Shown: piece after piece, positions 45,779-58,400 of the stretch | Position numbering within the stretch: the stretch's first letter is position 1 | Layout: every line of letters begins with the position of its first letter | Source of the DNA: Scatophagus argus | Lineage: Eukaryota > Chordata > Actinopteri > Scatophagidae | Length of the DNA: 64,000 bases | NCBI RefSeq assembly: GCF_020382885.2 | Contig: NC_058495.1 | Coordinates: forward strand, 3,403,627-3,467,626 | Direction: 5' to 3' | The notes under the pieces: model-generated | Databases searched by the model: none | What the model was told of the DNA's origin: nothing | The model's input: the letters and a program-made list of their open reading frames with translations, nothing else | Program-made: the position numbers and the translations under genes

Positions 45779-48538
45779 GTAAGAGAGGCTGCTGTGAAAA
45801 GATGAATGGGTGACTGGGCGAGCCGATGTCGGAGGGTTCATGCTGGGAAAAAACTGTAGGAACTTAAGATAAAAGATAATAATGTGATGGGTTGTGTTTA
45901 ATCACAAATATTATTGCGTATTTTTCCCTCCTGGTGTCTTTCACACACAGGATAGTTTTTTTAGAGTCGCGTAACAGCTACTGATGTGAAACAATTACAC
46001 AAAGTCAGATATAACGAGGATAACAATGAAGTGTAGTGGACGTGTTTTGATTTGCGTTAAGAAAAAAAAAAGGCTAATAATTTATAAGCTTTGATATTAC
46101 ATGTGCAAAATCTCAGCAGGATAACCGACCTTCAGACAGAAACAAAATCTCCCACATGTTTGGGAGATAATACAATATTCAGCGGAATATTTAACGTCTT
46201 TTGCGCACCTTTTTTCTTGTTTGAACCACCTGAACAGCCGCTGGAATGAGCTGCTAATTCCAGATGTTAAAAGCGAGATCATTCTAACGTGAGCTCCAGT
46301 CGGTGTGAACGGGGCCTGCTGCTGGGCATCACGAGCTCTGGTTTGTTTAACGGTGTTAAACTAAAGACGCGCTCACGAACCCGAATCGGAACGTGATAAT
46401 AAAAATGTAAACAGACCTTCGAAATAAACACGAGTACTGATTGAACACACGACAACACGGGTGTTGTAGTGGTGTGTGTGTGTGTGCCTGTGCACTTGGT
46501 AAGGCCCCACTGTTTGTTAACTGACTGCATGTTCATATTCAGCCCATCACAAAGCAGGCTGTGCGTATTTTCCTCAGATTTTATCAGCTGCAGTCGTGGA
46601 ATCAAAAGACTTTTCATTGTCTGGAAGCTCATTTAAATTACTGATGATGCCCCTCGAGACCCCGAATCCTCATGTGTCTCGTGCTCGCTCGTATAGGTGA
46701 AACACTCACCCCTCCCGCGTGTGTGTGTGTGTGTGTGTGTGTGTTTGCGCGCGTGCGTGTGTCTTCTCGGCTCCTTGTAGTGCTGAAAGCCGACCAGACG
46801 AGTCTCCTCAAGTTCCCCATATCTCCGCTGTCCTGCTCGCTGGGCTCTCCGCTCGGCTCCCCGCTGCTGGCCGGGGCTCCGGGCCTGCAGGTCGGCGCGG
46901 CGTCTCATCACCTGCCGCTGGACCTGCACCTCCGCGGGAAACTGGAGCACGGAGCCGACGGGGGCAGCAAGACCAAGAAGGGCCGCCGAAGCCGCACCGT
47001 GTTCACCGAGCTGCAGCTGATGGGCCTGGAGAAACGCTTCGAGAAGCAGAAGTATCTGTCCACTCCTGATAGGTGGGTTTTAGAGTCTCTTAGCAGGGCT
47101 GCACACACACACACACACACACACACACGTTCTGACCAGAGAATGACGGTTGCTATATTTTCCTTGAATTATTTGCACCGTTTCCAGTGTCGATTCTAGA
47201 TTGAAACATTGATTAGTAGGCCTGGACTGAATTATTAGAGGCAGAAGACAGACGTCATTTTGTGCTGGCAAAAGTGTGGGCTGATTTGAAATGTTCGCTG
47301 TTTTATGTTGTTCCTCACAGAATAGATCTCGCTGAGTCTCTGGGGCTCAGTCAGCTGCAGGTGAAAACATGGTACCAGAACAGAAGGATGAAATGGAAGA
47401 AAATTGTAAGTTCTTCTGTATTTTGTTGTGTTTTTCTTCGTTATGATGATGATGATGCTGCTGCTGATGTGGTGGCGGCCATTTATGTATATGAGGTCAG
47501 GTCTGCCATTACAATACAAACAACAGGAAGAAAGAATAGCAAGTTTTTGCTTTATTTATTTTTTATTATCAATTAATTGGCCGAAATGTCAGAACAAAAA
47601 GAAAAATGCTCCTCACAGTTTCTCAGAGGCCACACTGACCTCTTCAGATTGCTTCTCCTGTCCGGTCAACTGTCCCAAAGCGTTCAAGGCGAAATTAAAG
47701 AGATGTACGTAACCCGTGTGTGTAAACCTAATGTTTTTAACCTTTTTGTGATTAATTAATGGGGGGGGGGGGTGCTTAACTCCATCTTACTCGCTTTTAA
47801 TGCAGGCAGGGTGACGTGTCAGGAATTTTCTGTTGTGAGACAAATTGTGAAAAAAAAGGTGTGATAAAAGCTATATAAATATAATGAAATAACATGCAGA
47901 CCACCAAGTGAAAACCACAGGGGCCTTTTCTTCTTCAGATTGTTCCTTTTGTCCAGCCACCAGTCCCAAAACCCAAAGGCTCTTTATTTACTGTCATAAA
48001 TGACAAAGAAAAGCAGCAAATCCTCACATTTAAGAAGCTGAAACCAGCGACTGTTTGAATTGGCAATCAATATAGTTGGAAACTAATTTTCTTTCACTCG
48101 ACTAACAGATTAATTTACTAATCGTGGCAGCTCTAATTCGTATTATCTGAACAACTTCTTCGGAGGTTATGAGAAATTTCTTGTCTATACAAATTTGGTT
48201 GAGCGTTTAGGAAAAAAAGCACAGCATAAATAAACTGTCTGAGAGTAAACTTTTTGTCTGTGTTGGGGTGATTAACTGAAACAATGGACGACCAGACTTC
48301 TTATTCATACATTCATCGCAGTGTAAAGTTGAGCTTAGACCACGTTTCTCTGCTCATGTGCGCCCTGCAGGTGCTGCAGGGAGGAGGCCTGGAGTCACCG
48401 ACCAAACCGAAAGGCCGTCCGAAGAAGAACTCCATCCCCAGCAGCGAGCAGCTCTCTGAACAGGAAAGATCTGCGGCTGAGGCCGACCACCACTCTGAAG
48501 GCTCCAGCTCCCACTTAGAGAGCACTCAGGAGGAGTGA
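45577..48538 (+). CDS. barx1: BarH-like homeobox 1 transcription factor, complete four-exon gene
   Basis: Homeodomain factor for branchial-arch mesenchyme, teeth and jaw joint, and stomach mesenchyme (family knowledge). Exons 45577-45778, 46781-47072, 47321-47405, 48371-48538; 202+292+85+168 = 747 nt = 248 aa plus stop, close to human BARX1 (254 aa). All junctions GT-AG and phase-consistent. The N-terminal [19 protein letters not shown] is the engrailed-homology-like segment, then [19 protein letters not shown]. The homeodomain runs [20 protein letters not shown] to [17 protein letters not shown], and the Barx basic tail [20 protein letters not shown] follows. It is transcribed away from ptpdc1, as in human. 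Exon 2 is closely flanked by complementary GT and CA microsatellites. Confidence 0.97.
45779..46780 (+). other. barx1 intron 1
   Basis: A 1.0-kb intron, with a (GT)13 run at 46719-46744 ending 36 nt before exon 2 and a further GCGCGCGTGCGTGTGT tract between, which replaces a normal polypyrimidine stretch. Confidence 0.85.
46719..46744 (+). repeat. (GT)13 microsatellite before barx1 exon 2
   Basis: Perfect GT run in intron 1, complementary to the CA run at 47102-47128 across exon 2. Confidence 0.95.
46781..47072 (+). CDS. barx1: barx1 exon 2 (first part of homeodomain)
   Basis: The acceptor CTTGTAG ends at 46780. Encodes [20 protein letters not shown], a Gly/Ser/Leu-rich linker, [16 protein letters not shown] and homeodomain helices 1-2 through [11 protein letters not shown]. 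Exit phase 2 at donor GTGGGT. It is 292 nt, so skipping it breaks the frame. Confidence 0.97.
47102..47128 (+). repeat. (CA)13 microsatellite after barx1 exon 2
   Basis: Perfect CA run starting 29 nt beyond the exon 2 donor; complementary to the upstream GT run. Confidence 0.95.
47321..47405 (+). CDS. barx1: barx1 exon 3 (homeodomain recognition helix)
   Basis: Encodes [20 protein letters not shown] and RRMKWKKI, the third helix. Acceptor CTCACAG, donor GTAAGT, exit phase 0. Confidence 0.97.
47406..48370 (+). other. barx1 intron 3
   Basis: A 965-nt AT-rich intron with a G-run at about 47761-47772. Short open frames here read through the donor and are not coding. Confidence 0.8.
48371..48538 (+). 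CDS. barx1: barx1 exon 4 (C-terminal tail)
   Basis: Encodes [20 protein letters not shown] and [14 protein letters not shown], then an acidic Ser/Glu end with TGA at 48536-48538. Acceptor CCCTGCAG. Confidence 0.96.
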   Translation: MLQGGGLESPTKPKGRPKKNSIPSSEQLSEQERSAAEADHHSEGSSSHLESTQEE

Positions 48539-48873
48539 CCGGACCGCAGCCCGCATCTACACTGACTGTGTGTGCAGAAGCTCTGGGACGCTCAGTGTGT
48601 ATCTTTTTGGATGGGGCCAGATTCCAAAACGTCACGGGGACGATGTGCTGATGCCTCTGAAGCTGCACGGTGTTGTGCAGTCTCCAAAGACTCGTAGGCC
48701 CTGCAGAAACCTGAACTGTGTTCGCAGCCCCACCATGCGCTCCCTCATGGTGAACTGGCTGCTGTTGAGGAGGGAACTCAAACCTTTGCAGTAGGTCTAC
48801 CCTTTATATTCTAAGGATCCACTCTCACTCATCTGTTTTGCATTCCTTTTGTGTAACTATGCTTTGTTTAATT

Positions 48874-48879
48874 ATTAAA
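48874..48879 (+). terminator. Probable barx1 polyadenylation signal (ATTAAA)
   Basis: ATTAAA 336 nt downstream of the stop, followed by T-rich sequence, would give a short 3' UTR. A longer 3' UTR cannot be excluded. Confidence 0.45.
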
Positions 48880-51800
48880 TATATTTTCACTAATACCGCT
48901 CTGTGTTTATTATTAGGGCTCATGATAAGCTTTTAATCCAGTGTGTGGCTCATCAGTCACACACACTCATGTTCTCATGGCTCAGGGCCTAATATGGTTA
49001 CATACCATCACAACAAGAAAATGTCTCATTGGTTCCCGCTGGTGATGAAGTCGTAACACATCAGAAATAACAGAGTCGGACTCATGCCGACCAAGGTGTG
49101 TGAAATCAGGAGAATCGGGCCAGCGATTAAAGCAAACTTTAGAGTATCCTGGCTTAATGTTATCTTAATGTGATCCAACAGGAGACATGCGTTTCTTATT
49201 AAGATGAGGATTCACACATGCGTTGGTACTACCGTTCATTATGTCTCCTCAGGAACTAATGAGAAACACAACTACTCTACTCCTTATTTTCTTTTCCCTA
49301 AATGTTTCTAAAAATCATTTTCATTTTCTGACGCAAAAGAAACACGTTGGAAATTGGCCCGAGGTGTGGTGATATTAGGCTTCTGAGCTTAAAGCTTTTA
49401 GGAAGAGCCAAATGCCAAATATTTCAAAGCAAGTAAATACAACGTTTTCATGGTGGGGCTACATGTTGTATTCATATGATTATGTTGGTAGTTTGATTGG
49501 AGAGCAGACAGAATCACTGTGTTGTTCCAGCTGCTCCTTTATTTTATCCATTTATTTTTAGCCTTGCGCTCTTACAGAAGTTTTACCTAGTTTTTGTTTG
49601 GTTTTTTTGTTATTTATTTATTTATTTATTTATTTTTTTTTGAGGAGTAACTGTAACATTTTCATAAAGCACTGGGTGGATACTCACAGCCTCTTCAGGC
49701 ATATAGTATTTGTATTTTGATGCGTTTTCAAAATCAGAGCCGGATAAGATTTTCAGGATATCATCTAAGACAGGAGAAACGGCGCTGACGGCGCTGAAGC
49801 GTTCAAGGCTCAGTAAAAAAGGCCGGAATAAGAAGAAAAAAAAAGCTGAATAACAAATAAACTTTTCTTGAATTTTAACTGAGTTATGTCAACATCCAAA
49901 AACTAAACGTCCCCAAAGAATGTGCAATTATCATTACCGTTATTATTATTATTATTGTTATTACTACTATTATTATTCAAGTTTAGCAACTTTCATCTGA
50001 CTTAAATATTTTCTTAAACTCGTGAAGACCTATTTTCTTCCCATATTTTTGGCCTGTTCGTGTTTAACTGAGAGGCAAATTTCGGATTCCATCGCACTAG
50101 TTTTCAGTGCGGATGGGCCGATGTGTGAGACATTTTCACAGAAGTGTGAAGAACACGTTATAACATCCAAGGATGGAATAACACACAGACCACCACTTTT
50201 CACGTCTGCTTGAGTGCAAACCATGGAGGCCTCCTCCTATAACCTCCCATAACGTGTCGTATCCACATGCTCCAGTGTGTGTGTGTGTGTGCGTGTGTGT
50301 GTGAGAGAGACACAGAGCGCTGCGGCCCGAAGGTTTAACAGACACCAAACGCGACTGAATAGACGCCGGGCAAAATCATAGCACAAAGGGCGGATGTCGT
50401 TATAACATGCTGAGTATACAACATGTAAACCCTCACTGGCTTGTGTGATATTGGTGCTGTGTCTTTGTAGTTTCGGACGGTGTTTGAAGGACTCAAAGCG
50501 TGCTTGTCATACACGGGAAAGTGAGTTTAGATGAATATTTCAAGCTGCAGTGCGTTTTTACGCACGTTATGGTCCAATTCCTCGTGCTATGCTTCCTTTT
50601 ATTGCAACAGTGTTTTATTTATATCACGCTGTACGTCTTATCCTACGGGTGCAGATAATACAATTTAAATAAAATCACTAGTGTGCATTAGGAACATTAC
50701 GGGCCTAATTATTTAAACGATATTATTAAGCCCCCAGTGCGCGGGACTCTAAGAGTATTACAGTTAACTCCAGCTTTCCAGACAGCAGAATGCAGGACTC
50801 AGTCACACGCAGTGATAAGCAGATGATCTTTTGGAGCTACTCAGTTATAATGCAGGAGAATAAAGTATTACTGATGGAGTCTAAATATAAGAATTGTTTC
50901 TGTAGCGCTCAAAGCTCCAGACTTTTCTTGCAGCCAGACGGTTTTTCCAGCCAATAGTTTGTCTGTCTGGTGGGTCAGACCGGTCAGCAGCAAACAGTCA
51001 CGTCTCACTTTATAGGCTTAGTCAAGCTTTTCATTCATCCAGCCTATAAAACCCGCTTGATACAGCTGTGGATCGAACGTGTTCGCCGTGTGTCACAAAT
51101 CTAAAACAGCAATAAAGTGTGAAAACTCTGCGCGCGGGGGCGATTTCCATCGATGTTACCTGCCACGACACGCGTACAGGACGGGTTATATGTAAAATAG
51201 AAGAAAAGGTTGCCAATTAAATAAACAATAAAAAGTAATAATAATAATAAAACGTTCGTTTAATAGAGCTGAGGGATCCTCTGACCTGTAAATATACCAG
51301 TAAAAAAACCAAATGTTTCACCCATACTTTGTTAACCAAATAAAGCAATTTATTATGAAAAATTACGCCAAACCAAGAGACACTGGTGGTTGAAACGATC
51401 TGGAAAACAGATGTGTTTTCATAGCAGGAAATATTCTTCAAAAGGGCATTAAATGAAATACCAAACACCTCTTCCAATCAGAAACTCAGCCCAAAGTGGG
51501 TTCTGGCAAAATATGCCAGAAGACATCCACAAAACTGCAATTCAGTCGAGCTGATACACACTTTGTCCAGTGTTTATGACCTCTGCTGCGTGACACCAAC
51601 ACTTTAAATGGTTAAGACTTTGCAGTTTAACATTTGTGTCTGTGCATTTTCTCTTGTCTGCTTTGCTTTATTTTGGGCCCGATGACCTTGAGGTTAAGGT
51701 GTTGTCCTTGAAGCTGGAAACGTGTGGGATCACTAAGGTGCTGGGTCATAATGTGGCAAACATCAGCGCTCATGTCAGCATGTCACAAAAGTGCTGTAAA

Positions 51801-52449
51801 CAAAAGAACAAAGCAAGAGCACACAGATCATTCACTTCAAAGGAAAAGTGTCTTACATAGGAAAATTAAAGGTCTGAATCTGCCGCTCAGAACACACAAT
51901 TTGTGTTTGAAAAGCTTTAGTCTGCATCCACACACGTTATACTTAAAGTTTTTTACTGGGCGTCTGCTTATTTTTTTCTCAAATCCATCCTGAAGAGCCA
52001 TTTTTCTGGTATTCTCCCTTTAAAATTACCAACACTTTAAGTTTCAAAGACCGACTTTCATCGGAAAGGTTCAGCACTCATTTCGGAGTGTCGTTTTAAT
52101 GTCGACACTAAAATATTGTTCATGGTTATAATGTGCATAATGAAATTCTCATTATGATGAAAAAAGCTGCATATTTTCAAATCATAAAATCATAAATTAT
52201 GAAACCCAGTTCATAATATTTATATTCGTTTCATCCACTTGAAGTGCAGTGAAGCCTCTGAGGCTTAATAAATTCTATATTCATTTTCACGAGCAGCTCT
52301 TTGCAAATTATGGAATCCAGATTCTTAACATTCCTGCTAATCACTTTTTTTTTTGGTTTTCAAAGGGCACCTCTGCTTCACATGGTGGTCCTGTATAACA
52401 GCTCTCAGTTTCACCTAGAGATCCACATGGACATCTGCAAGTCCCCCCC

Positions 52450-52464
52450 CCACACACACACACA

Positions 52465-52494
<30 letters not shown>
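52450..52494 (+). repeat. Compound (CA)n-(CAT)10 microsatellite
   Basis: A C-run at 52443-52450 runs into CA repeats and then ten CAT units. Confidence 0.95.
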
Positions 52495-52495
<1 letters not shown>

Positions 52496-55400
52496 TGAGC
52501 AAATGGCTAATCAGTCCTTGCCCAGAATGTCAAATTTATGTCAAGACGTAATCATATGCAGATTAAAGACAGGTTAACCTAAACAACAGAGCTGCAGTTG
52601 GCAAAAGAGTCCCAGTAATAAGAAAGAAAAACACGAGCACATTTTACAAATGCATTTGTCAGTTTGTAAATGGTAAAAGGTGACTGTGTGAGGTCGCTTT
52701 TCTTTCGCAGTGCAGATTAAAGCTGCAGCAGGCTGGACGATGCAGCCTTTATCCACGTGCACATCCTCTCTCCTGGGCCGAGTGTTGGACAGCAATGACT
52801 TCCGACATAAATTACAATCAGGAGGAAGAGTCAGCTGCCAGGAATCTGCAGGTTCCGAACATCCATACTAGATGCAATTTAATCATTAAGGGGACCCTTT
52901 GTGGTGGCATGATGGCGCTCTGGTGCGACCAATGAGAGGTTGACCCCAATTTTTGAGAGCGGGTGTTTATGGAGTCAAAAGGTCTGTGCTTAGACAGAGC
53001 CCAGGCTGGGGGTCTGGGGTGAGGGTGGGGGTGGGGGGGAGAAGGGGGGCAGCGTCCTCCCAACCACGCACAGGAGAATTTCTCCACGATTAAAGAGCCC
53101 CTGATTAATCTAACGTATGTGCCAAAACTGCACATGCGGCGTATGATCCCAATTAGACTGAAACCCAACTCGGTGCAGGCCCAGCTCCACATCAGCTCTG
53201 CCATTCTTCTTCTTCTCTGTGTTTTCACTGGACCGTCCCTGACAACATGCCTTTTTTTTTTTCTTTTTCTTTTTTCTTCTTTTTTTTTTTTATAAGGCTG
53301 TTATAAACTGCTTGTGGAGATAATTCTATCTGAATGATGTTGATGTTGAGGGGAAGTGTGTTATCATTGTTCAATGTGCTTCTGATGGAAATGCAAGCAG
53401 GGGACTCAAATGGTAAACAACAGAGGAGAAACATTTCTGAAGTAGCCTAGACAACACAGAAGTACAAGACAACACAAGTGAGTCGGTTCGAAGGAAAAGA
53501 ACTGCTCAACACCATGAGTCTGTCATTGCCAGCCTCCCAGCATTACTGGTACTGGTGATATGATCAGGCTTGATATGCTGAGTATGAAATAATACAACCC
53601 ACTTGCCAGAATAAATGTAGGAAGTGTACAGTTTTAGCTTCTCTATGTTGAAACTTTACATTACATATCCCTAGGCATCTGTCTCACCCACACCCGACCT
53701 CTACACATACCGTTGAGAAAATAACCTCATATAAATTTAGTCTGAATGTGTTTGCAGAAATGCGCAGTGCAAACATTTTATTGCGGCTGAATAATTTTAC
53801 AGGTGAGTCACTGTTATTCTGATGTCACAAGAGCATCCGTAAACTAGTTTAAGTTTAAATTTGCAGAGATTTTTCAGATATGAACAAAAGTTCTGCCGCC
53901 GCCTAGTGTGAATGGGTTCGTCTTTTGTAGTACCAAGGTTGGATTCCCAAGAAGGCAACTGGGAAAATGCCTCAGGGTCTCAGTTCCTCCAGATCCTGAT
54001 TTGTGTTAATTTGCTCTGAGAGGCAATCAAACCCTCGATTCCGATGTGACAGTCCTGGAGTTTTTGCACCGACCATCCATTTATAAACGTAGTGTTTCAT
54101 TCAGTCAAACAAGTGTGGTGCAGGCATGAAAGACAGTCATGCGAATGTTCAGGAAACAATAGAAATTTCATATCCATGTACACGAATCCCATACATTATA
54201 TTTTGTGATTATCTGACACACTGCTGTGACACTAGGTTTGATATGGAGAAATTATCAGGAATGGTTTCGTTAATAGCTCATTTTTGGGGCCCCAGGGCCC
54301 CCTAACAGGATCCTCCAATCATGGCGGTGACATGACACTTAAAAACAACTGCATCATCTGATTACTCTGGATTATCCACACCTCACTGTCTACAGTGTCA
54401 TTAGGAATCTTTATTAGAAAGTAGTTCCTATAACGTCAAAGACTCATAACTCGGAAGTTATATAAAAAAAAAAAACTATGTGCATGTCTGAGAAAGGTGA
54501 CTGAGAAGTTATATTTTTGTTATATGTGTAAAATGAGCTTTGAAAAACCTTAAAGTACTAAAGATGGTGGAGTAGCTGCCAGCCAATTAAATTCCTCATA
54601 AGTCACGGTCAGGGTATAATTTACCAACACTTCTCTTCGTAACATGACCAAACAGGCATGGTGTAAATATGCACTGTATATAAAAAATAATCTGATGATT
54701 CATTTTTAAAGTAATTCTCCATTTTGCATGATAATTAATTATCCTGGCAATCGGCTGCAGTCACATTAACACATGACACGTTCAAAGACTCTCGGCTTTA
54801 CAAATAGCTCAGTGTGACTCCCATTCATTATGAGGCTGAGCTCTCAGCACTCTGAGGGGAACATGAAGCGAACCGCAGAGCCACATTTGCAGTTTGAAGT
54901 GTCTGGGAATAAAGTCCTCACTGTTTCTCTCTCTGCAACAGCTTGTGCCAGTGAGTGGGCACTCACCCAGCGCTGCTGTTTAAATAAATAGTATTTTTTT
55001 TATGTGTACTCAGATTTCAGAGGCACGTTTTATAATTCAGAGTGACCAGAATGAATATTCAAGCTGCCTTCCGCAGGAAAATTATTTTTCTCAGATTATC
55101 ATTTATTTACATTTTAGCCCTGACCTGTTTGTGAAGTTTGGCTGAAAATTAATATTTAACAATATTAATTCTCAAATATAGGAAAGTGATCGTCATTCAT
55201 TTTAATCATTTTTATGATTAAAACGGTTTTCGTCACAGCACTACACTTCCCACAAATTTTTGGTCTCTGCGTTTGTCCAATGCACTTGCACATACGCGAA
55301 TGACTTAATAGACAGTCCTGTCAGTGGTTTCAAAGTATTCTGCCGAGCTACAGGTGGCAGTAACATGCCGAGATATGCCGCAACGTGCCAACAAAGGCAG

Positions 55401-58400
55401 GTGACAAAGGTGTAAACCGGGGATCAGCAACTATAACCGTCCTGTTTGTTGCCGTGATCAGACTCCAAAATACATATGAAAATCATTATGATAACTAGAG
55501 AATTAACTAGAGAATGCTCTCAGATTTCCACGCACGCAATGACCGTGAGACTTACGCAACTGACACTTTTCACACACTCTCACACCACACTAGTCTCTTG
55601 CTTAGTGAAAAATAAATCTTTAACTGATACTGGCACTAAAAGAGACAGCTCTGGACAGACAAGAGGCACACCTCTCCTCTTGCACTGTGAGAGTCCTCAC
55701 GTCACGTGTCAATTGTATCTCAAGATAAATGTGTGAGAGTTGGACGCATTATGTCCCTTCACTTAGTCCTGCCAGCCCCATTCTTGCATTTCCATCAGAA
55801 GTATACTGAGCAATACCTAGCAGTGTTAGAGACACTGCTGATGTGATTGGTCGAGTCAGTAGCATAATGCCAGTGAACTTGTTGTTATTCTAAAGTCACC
55901 GCATGATTTGAAAATGAAAGGGTGAGTTTACCCAAATGACCAAAAAGCATATTTTCTGACCCACCCCCAGCAGTCAGAGACCATATTCACATGGCAGCCA
56001 TTTTCCACTGACATCACACTCAGGGTGGGAAGCTCAGATGATGAAATAAAGTCACTCTGCTGCGCTCCAGGTTCCAAGTTTAATTACATCAAGTGTGTTC
56101 TATAAATGTGTCCAGGATGTGCACAGATATTTCAGAATTAATTTAAGCCTTTCCTATCGTATCATGTCACACTATTAATTTATGATGTTAGCTAGGAAGT
56201 GGTTGAATGCTAATGTTAGTTGGTGTCTAAAGGCAGCTAATGGCTTATCAAATATACTGCTTTACCTTGAAATATGGAACAATGTTCCTCTGGATTTTCA
56301 TCATCCTCTGTGTTTCCGGCTGCTCGATCAATCAGTGTGCAGTCAAATGATAACAATTTGTCAGATTCCCCACGTTTATATGATTTGCTACCTGGAATCA
56401 GCAGTATGATATTATCTCAGTAATGTGAGATTCCCATCCTGAGCGTGACATCAGGGAAAATAGCTGCTGTGTGAGTATGGTCTCCACAGACAGGTTTGGT
56501 TTTTAATATGTTCACATCTTAATATACCCACTGAAATACAATACAATATACTAACTCAGACAGACTAAACAGAGAAAGCACAATTTCTCACTTATCTCAA
56601 AGGAACTATTTATTTGGTAAAGATAAGTTCCAGTCTCTTCTGTGGATGATCCAGAAAGATGAGGACTCCTGTCACTAGATTTTTTTCAACTCAACTTTTG
56701 GATGAGAGAAATGTCTCAAAATAAAAAACACATCTGTTTGCCTGAGGAGCCCCACTAGAGACCCCCCATTAGTGGTGGCATCAGAATAATTCTGGATATG
56801 ACCTGGGGACACTGAGATGATGACAAACTGACTGCTAAAGTTTTCAGGTTTGTTTCATTTTCATTTGTTCATTTCCAAGATGATTGCATCAGAATCAAAG
56901 ATTCTACTTTCCACTGCTCTTTTGTTCCTCGTCAGAAGAAAATGTCAAGTTTTAGCTTTCAGTTGTATGCAGGGTTATTTCCACATGCACTGTCTGCCGT
57001 GCTCGCTGGATAGATTTTTCCAATGAGAGACCAATAGGCATTGTGTCTACTGGAATAAATCTAAAATCTATTTCACTTGTAAGGATTAGAAATTAACTAC
57101 TTCAGTGCAGCAGTCTGTGTTTTCTTGTTGAACACAGTGCAATTTGAATACTTGCAAAGCTGTTATTTGATCACTGTGCTTATGAGCAGCTTTAAGTAGT
57201 AGCAGAGTAGCAAAATGCATTTAGATTAAAACATACTGTAATGTGTTTTTACTTTAATGCCTTTCACAGTCAGTATAGAAAAGCGTAAACTGTAGTAGTA
57301 GCAAACTGGTCCATCGTTATCACAATGCACTCAGGGTCATTTTCAGACTTAATGGAGTTGTGTTAAAGTTTCTTCCTGCAGGTGTCAGGTGATTTCCTGC
57401 GGCTCAGATCACAGCTTTCAGTCGTGCAGCTAATGGCAGACAGCATTAGAGGACGTAAACAAGAGCACATCAGCCGTGATGATGCTCCGCTCTCAGCCCA
57501 CCGCCCCTCCTGTCAGCTCTGTGAGCACAGTTTGCAGGAAATGTCAGCCGGCGTGATTGATTTGAGATGGGCGATTCCCTGACTTCATGCTTGTATAAAG
57601 CAAGACAGCTGTTGGGAGAAATCAAATTCCTGCAGGAGCTGGAGAGACATATTTTTTCCATCTGTTTAACGGAGACGTTGCCTTTCACTATAGACGAGTA
57701 AATAAAAAAAACATGCCCAAGATGTGGCAGGAGGTCAGTGAAACCCTCATTATATAGCAATTACAGCACAAAACCCCTTCCCTCTCAAAATCCAGCTTGA
57801 AAGTCAATCCCACTTTCTCTGGCTTTTCAAAAGTAAGACATGACAAGGCAACAATCTATCTTTGGTAACAACTTCAAGACTTATGTTACCCATGGTTCAC
57901 GGCTAAAGAATTCACCCAGTCGTTCATTTGTTTTTGTGACTGTAGTTTAGTCTTCAGAACAAATCTTTTACCTCTTACAAATATTTCCTAAAATGCTTCC
58001 CCTCATGAAAAGCCAGTTAGACACGTAATGGTTTCAACTGTGAATAGTTTCCCCCTGACATTTTTCTGAGGTCCTCTTCCCTACTCACTTTAAACAAAAT
58101 ACAAATGTCATGATGGTTTGTCATGCCCTCTTCAAGTTGCTTCCCAAGAGCTGTTTGGACAGATCCTTCACTACAGGCATCTTATCACGGCACGCCTGTG
58201 TGGAAACAACTTCATTTCTCATTAAAGCCCAATATAATTCATTATGAATGTGTTCATATTTTGCTTCTTGTTTAGATGTAGCTGATAGTCTTAAGCATTT
58301 TTTTTTTTTTTTTTACTGGCTAAATGATCAAAAGCAGCACCCGTGCAAAAGCACTCTGTCTTAAGTGATACAGATTATGAAAACAGATGAAACCCAAGAG

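Noticed and set aside
46672-47199. 175-codon frame around barx1 exon 2
   Set aside because: Its ends are translations of GT and CA repeats beyond the clear splice sites; only 46781-47072 is coding.
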